DNA of 64,000 nt, from the NCBI GenBank assembly GCA_905339405.1, contig CAJPGC010000014.1, positions 62,001-126,000 on the forward strand. Reading direction: 5' to 3'. Numbering within the stretch: the stretch's first letter is position 1; each line of letters opens with the position of its first letter. A program made the translations under genes and the position numbers. Positions 48,853-58,517 of this stretch are shown one piece after another. This stretch comes from an uncultured bacterium. GTDB taxonomy: Bacteria > Desulfobacterota > GWC2-55-46. Below the pieces are notes generated by a model. The model worked only from the letters and a program-made list of their open reading frames with translations. It was not told the DNA's origin and ran no database searches.

Positions 48853-50651
48853 ACATGAAAAAAACTCTCGCGGCAATAGCTTTCTTTTTCTTTTTCTGGT
48901 TCGGCCTTCTTTTCCTTTCAGGCTCCCTGACGTCCGGGTTCCATTTTACCGACGACCACCAGATAATATCCTTCTCAAAGACGCTCGAGAGCGCCGGGGC
49001 AATAGAGACCGCCCTCGACTGGGTTGAGCGTGACGTCAGGAGCATCGGGCGTTTTCTTCCGGTCTACTATGTCCACAGGCTCCTTCAGATAAAGGCTTTT
49101 GGGACCGAATTCCTCTACTGGGGGCTCTATGACGGGCTTCTGGCCTGGCTCTCCTCGTCTTTGATGGCAACGTTCATGCTCATTGCGGGCTTCTCACTTT
49201 TAGAGGCGCTCATCTTCCCGTGTCTTCTGTTCCTCGGCTTTCAGGCTGGCATATGGTGGAGGTTCGGCACAGCCGAGACCATAGCCATGGTCATCCTCGG
49301 CGCGGCGCTCGCGGCCTCAGCCGCCTCCGCGAGGAAAAAAAGCCTTGCCCTCGATATCCTGTTCATTGCCGCCGGGGTCCTTTTGATGCTCACGAAGGAG
49401 ACCTTCATCCTGTTCATCCCGGCTCTCCTGTTCTTGAAGGTATGGCTCACCAAAAAGGAAAGAAGGCTCGGCTGGCCCGGCGCGTTAAAGGCGGAGGCCC
49501 TGCCAGTGGCAGTCCTCCTTTTTCTTTCCGGCGCGGCAGTCCTCTATATAAAGCTCTTCGTCGGCACGACGGGCATCGGCTACGCCGGGTACGAGGGGAT
49601 AAGCGCCGGGCCTTTACTTTCGGCCCTCGTCAACTACCTGTTCGCGTCCCAGTCATGGCTCGTGGCGCTTGGCTTCGCTCTGGCGGTCTCAACCGCGTCG
49701 CGGGATAAAAGACCATGGGGCGATATCATAGCGGTATTCGTCTTTTTCGCGCTCTCGCTCCTGCCTCAGGCGGCCCTTCACGCCAAGTCCGGAGTAAGCG
49801 AGCGCTATATCCTGCCGGGCATCTTCGGCATTGTCTTCGCGGCCGTTTATTTTCTGAGGCTTACGAGGGAGGCGCTTTCAAAAGGTACGCCTGGGCTCAG
49901 TTTGCGCACGCTTGCGGCGTGGGGCGCGGCCCTTGCCTTCATCGCGCTCGGCTCGTACATGATGGGTCACAGGAAGCTCACGGTAACCTTTACTCTGGAG
50001 AGCTTAACGCTCCTATCGGGGGTCGACAATGTGCCGTTTCTGGCCTTTGTCACAGCGTGGTTCCATGCCTTGACGCAAAAGGTCTTTCTGTGGGCGGCCT
50101 CTTTTGCGCTCATACTGTCGGTGGCCGCTTCCAGGAGCGCGTTTTTTTCGAGGTTCTTGAACCAGAGGACATTCCTTGCGTTCGTGCTCCTGTGGGCCGC
50201 GCTCTTCAACTTCTCGGTCTGCTTTGACAGGGCGTTCCTCTCGGCCTTCCAGGGGAGGAAGACGAACGAATGGCTCCGCTCCATCGAGGCCAATACCGCC
50301 AAGGACGACCCGATACTCGTCGTCGCAGACCCCGCGCTCAACAATGAATGGGCGCTCTCGATTAAAAGGTATCTCAGCGTCGAGGCGGGAAGGGAGAACC
50401 TTTACGCCTGGCCAGTCCTGACGAGGCCCGCATACACGCCTTTCGAGAAGACCCTCATAGACTCTTTCGGTTCATTATACCCGGGAAGGGACATAACAAA
50501 CGCCGTTGACCCTTCGTCCTTCAAGGCTGTCGTCATATTTCCGAACGCAGAGGAAGCTTTCCTGGCGGGCTCGACAGGCTGGTTCGACCCTTCCGGATAC
50601 ACGAAGTACGTGAACGAGTACGGGTTCACAAGCTACTACAGGGCGCGATGA
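48849..50651 (+). CDS. Large polytopic membrane protein, GT-C-like
   Basis: 600 residues with about twelve helices and a final soluble domain (about 470-600). The first outer loop has FTDDHQIISFSKTL, an acidic pair as in GT-C enzymes, followed by GRFLPVYYVHRLLQI. The C-terminal domain (NEWLRSIEANTAKDDPILVV and later WALSIKRYLSVEAG) resembles the periplasmic tails of oligosaccharyl- or O-antigen-modifying GT-C proteins. It is not a close copy of the flanking 47437 and 51748 proteins. A start at the second ATG (48855) is possible. Confidence 0.62.
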   Translation: MNMKKTLAAIAFFFFFWFGLLFLSGSLTSGFHFTDDHQIISFSKTLESAGAIETALDWVERDVRSIGRFLPVYYVHRLLQIKAFGTEFLYWGLYDGLLAWLSSSLMATFMLIAGFSLLEALIFPCLLFLGFQAGIWWRFGTAETIAMVILGAALAASAASARKKSLALDILFIAAGVLLMLTKETFILFIPALLFLKVWLTKKERRLGWPGALKAEALPVAVLLFLSGAAVLYIKLFVGTTGIGYAGYEGISAGPLLSALVNYLFASQSWLVALGFALAVSTASRDKRPWGDIIAVFVFFALSLLPQAALHAKSGVSERYILPGIFGIVFAAVYFLRLTREALSKGTPGLSLRTLAAWGAALAFIALGSYMMGHRKLTVTFTLESLTLLSGVDNVPFLAFVTAWFHALTQKVFLWAASFALILSVAASRSAFFSRFLNQRTFLAFVLLWAALFNFSVCFDRAFLSAFQGRKTNEWLRSIEANTAKDDPILVVADPALNNEWALSIKRYLSVEAGRENLYAWPVLTRPAYTPFEKTLIDSFGSLYPGRDITNAVDPSSFKAVVIFPNAEEAFLAGSTGWFDPSGYTKYVNEYGFTSYYRAR

Positions 50652-51751
50652 CAAATTCGGCAAAGCCCTCCGGCTTTTTTCTTTCCGTTCTTCTGCTCCT
50701 TTTTGTCTCGTCAGCGGCCTGGGCTGTGGAGGGCCGTCATTTCGGGCCGGACGGCCTCAAGGCATGGACAGTGCAGGGCAAAAGCGCCGTGGAGGCAGGC
50801 CCGGCTGGTTTGACTCTCAAGGGCAGGGAACTGGCCGCGCTCATACCGCCGAAGGGGACTGCCCTTTCTGGAAGCGTGCTGGGGTTGAATATCTCCTCGG
50901 CGACCGACGCCCTTCTTACCATTTACGTGCGCTCTAACGGCAAGGTTTTCCCCGAACGCGTGAACGTAAGGGCCGGGCAAGGCAAAGGGCCCGCGCTCTA
51001 CAGGTTTTTGACAGGCGAAGATGAATACGGGCCAGCGGCCGAGCTCGCGGCCATAGAGATACGCGCCGCCCGCGTTGACTTCGCCGTCCATTCGCTGTCG
51101 TTGGCCCCGGCGACTGGAACCGGGTACATTGCCGCCCTGTGGGAAGAGTTCTGGAGACCCGCCTATATAAACGCGGCCACCATAACGACAATTGAGACGC
51201 CGCAGTTCATGGGTGTCTCCTTCCAGGTATATCTCCTGTTTATCGTCGCTCTTCTTGTCCCGTTCTTCTTGTTCGCAGTCTCGAAAACACGTCCGTCCGG
51301 CGGGCTTCAGGCGGCCGTTCTTTTCGCTTTCATCGCGGCGGGGACGCTCTCCGCCGTGAGGATGGACTACAACTGGCTGGCCGCGTGGGGTGACGAATCT
51401 GGCAGGCTTTCCGGCAGGGAGGTCGCCGAGAGGGTGCGGTCGGTCAACGGCGGCTGGCTCGACGAGCTGCTTGAGCAGGCCGAATACATGAAAAAAAATC
51501 TGCCAGAAGACGCCACAGTCAGATTGGCTGAAGTCGAGGAGTCCTCCCGCCTTGCCTCCATCGGCAGGTATTATCTCCTGCCGCTCAGGGTCTCCTCTGA
51601 CGCCGGGTACGTCTGGACGTACAGGACTGAGGGGCTCTCGCTCGATGGCAGTTCGCTCATGAAGGGCGGCCGTGTCATCGCAACTCCTGTGCGCCTCGTC
51701 AAAGACTTCGGTGAGGGCAGCGCCCTTTTCATAAGGAAGGCCGCTCAATGA
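50648..51751 (+). CDS. Periplasmic/membrane partner protein of the GT-C locus (copy 2)
   Basis: 367 residues: signal peptide, a beta-sandwich domain (about 28-155, carbohydrate-binding-like in outline), two helices (about 193-235) and a C-terminal periplasmic domain with LPEDATVRLAEVEES and RYYLLPLRVSSDAGYVWTY. The C-terminal part parallels the 46946 product. Coupled to both neighbours by 4-base overlaps. Function not recognised. Confidence 0.58.
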   Translation: MTNSAKPSGFFLSVLLLLFVSSAAWAVEGRHFGPDGLKAWTVQGKSAVEAGPAGLTLKGRELAALIPPKGTALSGSVLGLNISSATDALLTIYVRSNGKVFPERVNVRAGQGKGPALYRFLTGEDEYGPAAELAAIEIRAARVDFAVHSLSLAPATGTGYIAALWEEFWRPAYINAATITTIETPQFMGVSFQVYLLFIVALLVPFFLFAVSKTRPSGGLQAAVLFAFIAAGTLSAVRMDYNWLAAWGDESGRLSGREVAERVRSVNGGWLDELLEQAEYMKKNLPEDATVRLAEVEESSRLASIGRYYLLPLRVSSDAGYVWTYRTEGLSLDGSSLMKGGRVIATPVRLVKDFGEGSALFIRKAAQ

Positions 51752-53145
51752 CGGTCTTTACCGGCAAAGCGGCGGCGGTACTGCTGCCGTGGCTCGCGGG
51801 CTTTCTCATTCTATACCGGCCATTGAAGATGGGGCGGCTCGAGGCGGTCTTCCTGGGGTACGGGGCAGGGACGGCGCTTCTTACTTTCTGGATGTTTTGC
51901 CTCGGCTGGCTGCGCGTCCCTTTTTCAACGCTCAACGCATCCGCCCTTCCAGTTGTGGTCATCGCCGCCTGTCTGCTGGCAACCCCGGCCAAGGGCAGGC
52001 AATCTGATAAGGGCGAATGGACTATCGCGGGCCTCACTCCTTTGAGGACGGCGGTCGCGCTCATACTCGGCGCATGGATTCTTGCAAGGGGAGCGTTCGT
52101 CTTCTACGAGTGCTTCAACAGGCCCATATACTCATGGGACGCATGGGCGAACTGGTCAGCGGGGGCCAAGCTCTTCTTCTATTCCAGGGGTATGCTTCTT
52201 GACAGCGCGGAGAATTTTTTCGGGGCGGGCTACAGGCCCTTTCTCGGCCATCCCGTCCATACCGTGCTCCTTCAGGTATGGCATTCGCTGTGGCTCGGAG
52301 AGTTCCACGAGGTCTACGCGAAGTCCTGGTCGTTTTTCTATTACGCTTCGCTCCTGGGCCTTTTTTTCACGGCGATAAAAAGGGAGTTCTCATGGTACCC
52401 GGCCCTGGTCGCGCTTTTTTTCCTTTCGTCGATGCCGCTCCTTACCTATCACGGACAGGACGCGTACGCCGACCTGCCGCTGTCGTACTTCGCCTTTGCG
52501 GCTGTTTATTGCTTCTGGAGGTACATTGGTGAAAGGCAGGCGAAGTACCTTGCCCTTTCCGGGGCGTTCGCGGCGGCCGGGGTCCTGGTCAAGAACGAGG
52601 GAGTATTTTTCGTACTGGCCCTCATTGTCGCGCTCGTCATTTTCGAGAGGGCCCAAAAGGGCCGCATCCGGCGTTCATTGGCGGTCTTTTTGATACCCGC
52701 GCTGGCGGTCGTAGGCCCCTGGCTCGTGTTCAAGCTCACGCACGGGCTCGGGTACGGCCACACCGGGGCCTCTTCCGGCTTTCAATGGCTGAGCGACCCC
52801 AAGTTCAGCCCCGAAGCGCAAAGAGCCGTCCGCTGGGAGGTCATCCCGGCGGCGCTCTCAGAGCTCTTTCTGAAGCCTAACTTCGCCCTGGCGATGGCCT
52901 TCTGGGCCGCCGCTACAGCCGTGTACTTCAAGACGCTGGCGGCCTCCGCCTTGAAGTACCTGTACCCTGTCCCCATCTGCGTCATATCCTTTTTCATGTT
53001 CGTGTACTTGACTCTTGAGCCTACGGCCGTGTTCGAGGCAACTGGCGTCAACAGGAACGCCCTCGCGTACATCCCGGTGGTCTTTTTCATCTCCGCCATG
53101 CTCGCGTGCGCCGCGGTCTGCAAAAAGCCCGTGAAAAACAATTAA
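51748..53145 (+). CDS. GT-C-type membrane glycosyltransferase-like protein (copy 2)
   Basis: 465 residues with about eleven helices. Motifs YSWDAWANWSAGAKLFF, LTYHGQDAYADLPLSYFAF and LVKNEGVFF place it with the 47437 protein. The HGQDAYADLPL phrase has the acidic residues expected to activate the lipid-linked sugar. It is the last gene of the coupled five-gene locus, followed by a promoter and repeat before era. Confidence 0.72.
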   Translation: MTVFTGKAAAVLLPWLAGFLILYRPLKMGRLEAVFLGYGAGTALLTFWMFCLGWLRVPFSTLNASALPVVVIAACLLATPAKGRQSDKGEWTIAGLTPLRTAVALILGAWILARGAFVFYECFNRPIYSWDAWANWSAGAKLFFYSRGMLLDSAENFFGAGYRPFLGHPVHTVLLQVWHSLWLGEFHEVYAKSWSFFYYASLLGLFFTAIKREFSWYPALVALFFLSSMPLLTYHGQDAYADLPLSYFAFAAVYCFWRYIGERQAKYLALSGAFAAAGVLVKNEGVFFVLALIVALVIFERAQKGRIRRSLAVFLIPALAVVGPWLVFKLTHGLGYGHTGASSGFQWLSDPKFSPEAQRAVRWEVIPAALSELFLKPNFALAMAFWAAATAVYFKTLAASALKYLYPVPICVISFFMFVYLTLEPTAVFEATGVNRNALAYIPVVFFISAMLACAAVCKKPVKNN

Positions 53146-53151
53146 CTCTTT

Positions 53152-53180
53152 TTGACACCTTCCCCCCTAAATGCTATCCT
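53152..53180 (+). promoter_or_regulatory. Promoter of the era-der unit
   Basis: TTGACA, a 17-base spacer and TATCCT, just after the stop of the last GT-C gene. The message would carry a leader of about 140 bases that includes the palindromic repeat at 53240. Confidence 0.65.
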
Positions 53181-53239
53181 GAAGTGCCGGACAGGCGTAC
53201 CGGTTCATTCACAGGTATTGAAATTTACGCACCCGCAGG

Positions 53240-53300
53240 CCGCTCAAAAAGTTCTGATGCACGAAGAAGACAAGAAGGCAGATGGGACTTTTTCAGCGGG
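53240..53300. repeat. Dispersed palindromic repeat, copy 4 (short form), in the era leader
   Basis: CCGCTCAAAAAG-TTC-TGATGC at one end and GCAGATGGGACTTTTTCAGCGG at the other; the outer arms pair. Compared with copies 1 and 2 the central hairpin is deleted, as at 22603. It lies between the promoter and the era start and accounts for the false N-terminal extension in the ORF track. Confidence 0.75.
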
Positions 53301-53324
53301 CTCAATCAACCGCAAAGGACGTTT

Positions 53325-54203
53325 ATGGCTTTCAGGTCAGGCTTCATATCAATAATCGGCAGGCCCAACGCCGGTAAATCTACCCTCATGAACCGCATTA
53401 CCGGCGAGAAGATATCGATAGTTTCTCCCAAGCCGCAGACGACGAGGAACGTCATACGGGGCGTCTACAACAGGGAGGACTGCCAGCTTGTCTTCATCGA
53501 CACGCCCGGCATACACAAGGGCAAGGGACTTCTGAACGAGTTCATGGTGAAAGAGGCGGTCTCCTCGCTCTCAGACGTTGACGCTGTAGTGCTCCTCATC
53601 GAGGCTGAAAAGCCTGTCTCTGACGACGACCGGCTCGTGCTCGAAGCCGTGAAGAATCTTAAGTGCCCGGTCATACTTGGCATAAACAAGGTGGACAAGA
53701 TCGACAAGAGGCAGGTGCTCCCTATAATCGACGAGTACTCGAAGGCCTACGCCTTCGCAGAGATAATCCCCATCTCCGCACTGAAAGGCGACGGCGTCAA
53801 GCTACTCGTAGACAAGCTCGTCTCTTTAGTGCCCGAGGGGCCCAAGTACTTCCCGGACGATTCGGTGACGGACCTCCCGGAGAGGTTCATCGCGGCCGAG
53901 ATGGTAAGGGAGAAGGTATTCCTCTACGCCCGCGAGGAGGTCCCGTATTCGGTGGCGGTGACGGTCGACAAATTCACCGAAAAAAAAGACATAATCTCCA
54001 TTTCAGCTACAATTAATGTTGAGCGCGAATCGCAAAAGGGCATCGTCATCGGCAAGGGCGGGGCCATGCTCAAGAAGATCGGCTCTTCCGCGAGGCAGGA
54101 GATAGAGGGCCTTCTGGGGAAAAAGGTGTTCCTCGAGCTCTTTGTCAGGGTGCACAAGGAATGGACCAAAAAGCCCGGGGCTTTGAAAGATTTCGGATAT
54201 TGA
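53325..54203 (+). CDS. era: GTPase Era
   Basis: Era binds the 3' end of 16S rRNA and checks 30S assembly. 292 residues from the ATG at 53325 (MAFRSGFISIIGRPNAGKST); the track ORF starts far upstream inside a repeat. G1 GRPNAGKS, G3 DTPGIHKG, G4 NKVD and a C-terminal KH domain (VIGKGGAMLKKIGSSARQEIE) are all present. Confidence 0.95.
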   Translation: MAFRSGFISIIGRPNAGKSTLMNRITGEKISIVSPKPQTTRNVIRGVYNREDCQLVFIDTPGIHKGKGLLNEFMVKEAVSSLSDVDAVVLLIEAEKPVSDDDRLVLEAVKNLKCPVILGINKVDKIDKRQVLPIIDEYSKAYAFAEIIPISALKGDGVKLLVDKLVSLVPEGPKYFPDDSVTDLPERFIAAEMVREKVFLYAREEVPYSVAVTVDKFTEKKDIISISATINVERESQKGIVIGKGGAMLKKIGSSARQEIEGLLGKKVFLELFVRVHKEWTKKPGALKDFGY

Positions 54204-54234
54204 GTTTTAAATGAAAGGGAAGCAGCAGGACTGA

Positions 54235-55545
54235 ATGAAACCAATAGTAGCGGTGGTCGGAAGGCCGAACGTCGGAAAGTCGACCCTCTTCAACAAGATA
54301 CTGGGGAAAAAGAAGGCCATAGTCCATGACCAGCCCGGAGTGACGCGGGACCTCAATTACGCCGACACCGAGGAGCTCGGCAGGGCCTTTACGCTGGTCG
54401 ATACCGGAGGGTTCGAGCCGGAGGCCGGGGATATCATAACCAGGCAGGTCAGGGACCAGGCGAGGCTCGCAGTCGAGGACGCGGACGTCATCGTCTTCGT
54501 CATGGACGGCAGGGCGGGTCTCAACCCTCAGGACTCCGAGCTCGTTGATATGCTGAGGCGCGCCGGAAAGCCGGTCATATACGTCGCCAACAAAATAGAC
54601 ACGCCCAGGCAGGCCGCGCTCGTCGCCGACTTCTACTCGCTCGGCGTCGACGAGGTCATGGGTGTGTCCGCCGAGCACGGCCTTGGAATAACGGAGCTCA
54701 TCGACGAGATAATAAAGAGGCTCCCCGAGAGGGAAGAGGCCCCGGTCGACGAGGACAGGGTCAAGGTCGCCATCGTGGGCAGGCCGAACGTCGGGAAGTC
54801 CTCGCTTTTGAACCGCCTCATCGGGAAGTCCAGGGCCATCGTGAGCGAGATCGCAGGGACCACCCGCGACCCGGTCGATACGCCCGTCGAGCTGGACGGG
54901 AGGAAGTACCTCTTCATAGACACGGCCGGCATAAGGAAAAAGAGCAAGGTCAGCCTCACGGTCGAGACGTATTCGGTCATGGAGGCCATAAGGTCGATTG
55001 AAAGGTGCGACGTCGCGCTCCTTCTAGTGGACGGCAAGGAAGGCGTCTCCACGCAGGACGAGAAGATTGCCGGGCTCATCGAAGACCGCAAGAAGTGCTG
55101 CGCCATCGTCGTCAACAAGTGGGACCTGGCGGAAAAGGACACGCATACGGTCGAGTACGCGAAAGAGACCATCAGGAAAAAGCTTCCCTTTGTCGGCTAC
55201 GCCCCTGTGCTCTTCACTTCCGCGCTCACGGGCCAGAGGGTGCCCAAGGTGCTGGAGACCGTCGACGACCTTTTCGAGAGGGGCAGGCGGAAGGTGTCCA
55301 CGTCGGCCCTCAACTCGGCCCTCGAATCTATCGTCAACAGGAAGCATCCGCCTGCCTCGAGGGGCAGGGAAGTGAAATTCTACTATATGACGCAGGTCGG
55401 GGTGCTGCCGCCGACCTTCCTCATATTCTCAAACCATCCGGACGGCGTGGAGGATTCCTACGTGCGCTTCCTGACATCGGCCTTGAGAGAGGCCCTGGGA
55501 ATGGAAGGCATACCCTTGAGGGTCGTTTTCAAACAAAGGCACTGA
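54235..55545 (+). CDS. der: GTPase Der (EngA)
   Basis: Double-GTPase needed for 50S assembly. 436 residues: G domain 1 (VVGRPNVGKSTLFNKI, DTGGFEP), G domain 2 (VGRPNVGKSSLLNRL, DTAGIRKK, NKWDL) and a C-terminal KH-like domain. Begins 31 bases after era. Confidence 0.97.
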   Translation: MKPIVAVVGRPNVGKSTLFNKILGKKKAIVHDQPGVTRDLNYADTEELGRAFTLVDTGGFEPEAGDIITRQVRDQARLAVEDADVIVFVMDGRAGLNPQDSELVDMLRRAGKPVIYVANKIDTPRQAALVADFYSLGVDEVMGVSAEHGLGITELIDEIIKRLPEREEAPVDEDRVKVAIVGRPNVGKSSLLNRLIGKSRAIVSEIAGTTRDPVDTPVELDGRKYLFIDTAGIRKKSKVSLTVETYSVMEAIRSIERCDVALLLVDGKEGVSTQDEKIAGLIEDRKKCCAIVVNKWDLAEKDTHTVEYAKETIRKKLPFVGYAPVLFTSALTGQRVPKVLETVDDLFERGRRKVSTSALNSALESIVNRKHPPASRGREVKFYYMTQVGVLPPTFLIFSNHPDGVEDSYVRFLTSALREALGMEGIPLRVVFKQRH

Positions 55546-55550
55546 CATAG

Positions 55551-56402
55551 ATGAGGGGATTCGCGGCTGTCGCGAGGGACGGGGTAAAGATATTCCAGAG
55601 GAACGACTGCCTCACCAGCGCGGCGGCCATATCCTTCTACGCCTTTTTCTCGCTCATCCCGCTCATGTTCATCATGACCGCGGGCCTCGGCTTTCTCATA
55701 GGCTCCAGGCCCGACCTGCAGGACAGGGTAATCGGCATGGTAAGGGAGAGCGTGCCGTACCTGAGCCCCAGGTTCATCACAGACCTCAAGGAGCTGTCGC
55801 TGAACTGGAAGACCTTCGGCTGGCTGGGCCTTGTGACGCTCGTCTCAGGCGCGGAGCTCGTCATCGGCGCGTCTTCAAAGGCTTTGATGCGGGTTTTCGA
55901 CACCGGGGACAAGTTCGGTTTTTTCAGGCAGAAGGTCGTAAACCTCCTCGGCGTGCTCCTCGCGATATTCGCGTCCCTGGCTTCTATTGCACTGACGGCG
56001 GCTTCCTACTACCTCGAGGCCATCGAGGTCGACATACTCGGGCTCGGCTACATCTACACTTTTTTCATAATATTCCTCACCAGGTTCGTCGCGCCGTTCC
56101 TGCTTGTCTCGGGGATGATCGCGGCGGTCTTCAGGCTCCTTTCCGGGCCGAACCTTGATATGAGGTCCGCTTTTTTCGGCAGCGCCCTTTTTACCGTCCT
56201 ATGGGAGCTAGCCAAGCAGCTTTTCGCGCTCTACGTGTCAAACTTCCAGAGCTACAACAAGTTCTACGGGTCCATCGGCACCCTCATGATCCTCCTTATG
56301 TGGATCTTCTACTCGGCGAATATCTTCCTTTTCGCGGCCTCTAGCGCCAGGGCCGCCTATTTAAGCGGCGGCTATCCCTGGCCGGCCAAGCCCCGGAAGT
56401 GA
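55551..56402 (+). CDS. YihY/BrkB-family inner-membrane protein
   Basis: 283 residues with about six helices and the family block FQRNDCLTSAAAISFYAFFSLIPL at the N-terminus, and SIGTLMILLMWIFYSANIFL near the end. The family was once misnamed RNase BN; its role is unclear, perhaps in lipid or envelope traffic. It starts 5 bases after der. Confidence 0.88.
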   Translation: MRGFAAVARDGVKIFQRNDCLTSAAAISFYAFFSLIPLMFIMTAGLGFLIGSRPDLQDRVIGMVRESVPYLSPRFITDLKELSLNWKTFGWLGLVTLVSGAELVIGASSKALMRVFDTGDKFGFFRQKVVNLLGVLLAIFASLASIALTAASYYLEAIEVDILGLGYIYTFFIIFLTRFVAPFLLVSGMIAAVFRLLSGPNLDMRSAFFGSALFTVLWELAKQLFALYVSNFQSYNKFYGSIGTLMILLMWIFYSANIFLFAASSARAAYLSGGYPWPAKPRK

Positions 56403-56531
56403 TAAAAGTCATGTAATTACGGGACTTATGACGGAAATTTGTTCAAGATTTTTATTGTAAAATCCCCGGAACTATGACAGAATATTTTTATTTAAATTCG
56501 AGTGAAAACAACTCATTACAGAGGAGCATAG
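56403..56531 (+). promoter_or_regulatory. ftsH upstream region with a near-direct repeat
   Basis: This AT-rich gap of 129 bases is the likely ftsH promoter region. It contains two similar stretches, GGACTTATGACGGAAATTT (56422-56440) and GGAACTATGACAGAATATTT (56468-56487), 46 bases apart, and TAAAAT at 56458. AGAGGAG precedes the ATG. No confident -35/-10 pair was found. Confidence 0.4.
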
Positions 56532-58418
56532 ATGAACCAGCTATATAAGAACATAGCCATGTGGCTCATCATAATAGCCACAGTAGTGCTGATGTTTAAC
56601 CTTATAAGCTACAAGCAGCCCTCCTCGGACAAGGTCATTTTCAGCGACTTCATCCAGCAGGTCGAATCCGGGAACGTCACCGAGGTCACCATCCAGGGCA
56701 GCGACATACTCGGGAAATACAAGGACGGCAAGGCCTTCCAGACGTTTTCCCCCCAGTACCCCGACCTCATCGGCAAGCTCCGCGAAAGCGGCGTCAAGAT
56801 AGCGGTCGAGCCTGTCGTGGACAGCCCTTCCTGGGGCACGATATTCGTCTCCTGGTTCCCGATGATACTCCTCATAGGCGTCTGGATATTCTTCATGCGC
56901 CAGATGCAGAGCGGCGGCGGCAAGGCCATGAGCTTCGGCAAATCAAGGGCCAGGCTCCTTAACGAGAGCCAGCACAGGGTCACTTTCAAGGACGTGGCCG
57001 GCATAGAGGAAGCGAAGGAAGAGGTAGAGGAGATAATTGACTTCCTCAAGGACCCGAAGAAGTTCACCAAGCTCGGGGGCCGCATACCAAAGGGCGTCCT
57101 CCTCGTCGGCCCTCCCGGAACGGGCAAGACCCTTCTGGCGAAGGCGATAGCCGGAGAGGCCGGAGTGCCGTTTTTCACCATCTCGGGTTCGGATTTCGTC
57201 GAGATGTTCGTGGGGGTTGGCGCCTCCAGGGTCAGGGACCTTTTCGTGCAGGGCAAGAAGAACGCGCCCTGCATTATATTCATCGACGAGATAGACGCCG
57301 TAGGCCGCCACAGGGGCGCTGGCCTCGGCGGAGGCCACGACGAGAGGGAGCAGACCTTGAACCAGCTCCTCGTCGAGATGGACGGTTTCGAGTCGAACGA
57401 GGGAGTCATAATAGTTGCGGCTACGAACAGGCCCGACGTGCTTGACCCGGCCCTGCTGCGTCCCGGCAGGTTCGACAGGAACGTCGTGGTGCCCAAGCCC
57501 GACATAAAGGGCAGGGCCGAGATACTGAAAGTGCATACTTCAAAGACCCCGATGTCCCCGGACGTCGACATAGAGGTCATAGCAAGGGGCACGCCGGGCT
57601 TTTCCGGGGCCGACCTTTCAAACCTCGTGAACGAGGCCGCACTTTTGGCCGCGCGGCGCGGCAAGGACAAGCTCGAGAAGCCCGAGTTCGACGAGGCAAA
57701 GGACAAGCTCCTCATGGGCAGCGAGCGCCGCTCGCTCATAATAAACGATGCGGAGAAGAAGAACACCGCCTACCACGAGGCAGGGCACACGCTTGTGGCA
57801 AGGCTCATCCCCGGGACCGACCCCATCCACAAGGTCTCCATCATCCCGAGGGGCATGGCATTGGGGCTCACGCAGCAGCTCCCGATAGACGAGAGGCACA
57901 CCTACAGCAAGGACTACCTCGTGAACAACATCTCCGTCCTCATGGGCGGCAGGGCCGCCGAGGAGATAGTGCTGAACCACATGACCACCGGCGCCGGGAA
58001 CGACATCGAGCGCGCCACAGAGCTCGCGCGCAAGATGGTTTGCGAGTGGGGCATGAGCGACAAGCTCGGGCCGCTGACCTTCGGCAAGAAGGAAGAGCAC
58101 ATATTCCTCGGCAAGGACATGGGGCAGAAGAGGGACTTCAGTGAAGAGACCGCCGAGGAGATAGACGCCGAGATAAAGAAGATAGTGGTTGAGAACTACA
58201 CCCGGGCCCGCAAGCTCCTCGAGTCCCATACCGGCGCGCTCCACAGGCTCGCGAAGGCCCTCCTCGAAAAAGAGGTACTCGACGGGCAGGAGATAGAAAA
58301 GCTCATCCACGCGGACGGCGACGGCAGGGGGCCATCGGGCGCACCGGAACCGTCGGGCTCCAAACCCGAGACCCTGAACCCCGCGGACGCTGCCTCTCTT
58401 GGCGTTGCGGTCAAGTAG
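56532..58418 (+). CDS. ftsH: ATP-dependent zinc metalloprotease FtsH
   Basis: Membrane AAA+ protease that removes damaged membrane proteins and, in proteobacteria, tunes LPS synthesis. 628 residues: TM1 (about 8-25), periplasmic domain, TM2 (about 100-120), AAA+ domain with Walker A GPPGTGKT (about 193-200) and Walker [33 protein letters not shown], and the protease domain with HEAGH (about 415-419). The C-terminal 30 residues are low-complexity Gly/Pro/Ser. Confidence 0.97.
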   Translation: MNQLYKNIAMWLIIIATVVLMFNLISYKQPSSDKVIFSDFIQQVESGNVTEVTIQGSDILGKYKDGKAFQTFSPQYPDLIGKLRESGVKIAVEPVVDSPSWGTIFVSWFPMILLIGVWIFFMRQMQSGGGKAMSFGKSRARLLNESQHRVTFKDVAGIEEAKEEVEEIIDFLKDPKKFTKLGGRIPKGVLLVGPPGTGKTLLAKAIAGEAGVPFFTISGSDFVEMFVGVGASRVRDLFVQGKKNAPCIIFIDEIDAVGRHRGAGLGGGHDEREQTLNQLLVEMDGFESNEGVIIVAATNRPDVLDPALLRPGRFDRNVVVPKPDIKGRAEILKVHTSKTPMSPDVDIEVIARGTPGFSGADLSNLVNEAALLAARRGKDKLEKPEFDEAKDKLLMGSERRSLIINDAEKKNTAYHEAGHTLVARLIPGTDPIHKVSIIPRGMALGLTQQLPIDERHTYSKDYLVNNISVLMGGRAAEEIVLNHMTTGAGNDIERATELARKMVCEWGMSDKLGPLTFGKKEEHIFLGKDMGQKRDFSEETAEEIDAEIKKIVVENYTRARKLLESHTGALHRLAKALLEKEVLDGQEIEKLIHADGDGRGPSGAPEPSGSKPETLNPADAASLGVAVK

Positions 58419-58454
58419 GCAGGCCGTTTTTTTAAAAAACCATTCCGTTACCCG

Positions 58455-58476
58455 GCCGGCCGCGCAAGCGGCCGGC
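58455..58476 (+). terminator. GNRA-loop hairpin after ftsH
   Basis: GCCGGCCGC-gcaa-GCGGCCGGC, a 9-bp stem with a GCAA tetraloop, followed by TTATCCTTTTAT. The T stretch is interrupted, so it may stabilise the message end as much as terminate. Confidence 0.6.
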
Positions 58477-58517
58477 TTATCCTTTTATAACTCATTTTAA
58501 ACAGGGGCGGTTTCTCC

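Noticed and set aside
48849-50651. Exosortase to serve the PEP-CTERM protein
   Set aside because: The polytopic proteins of this locus show GT-C-type acidic loop motifs and I could not see the exosortase Cys...Arg...His arrangement.
53106-53324. N-terminal extension of Era in the ORF track
   Set aside because: The codons run through a promoter and a dispersed repeat; Era proper begins at the ATG 53325.
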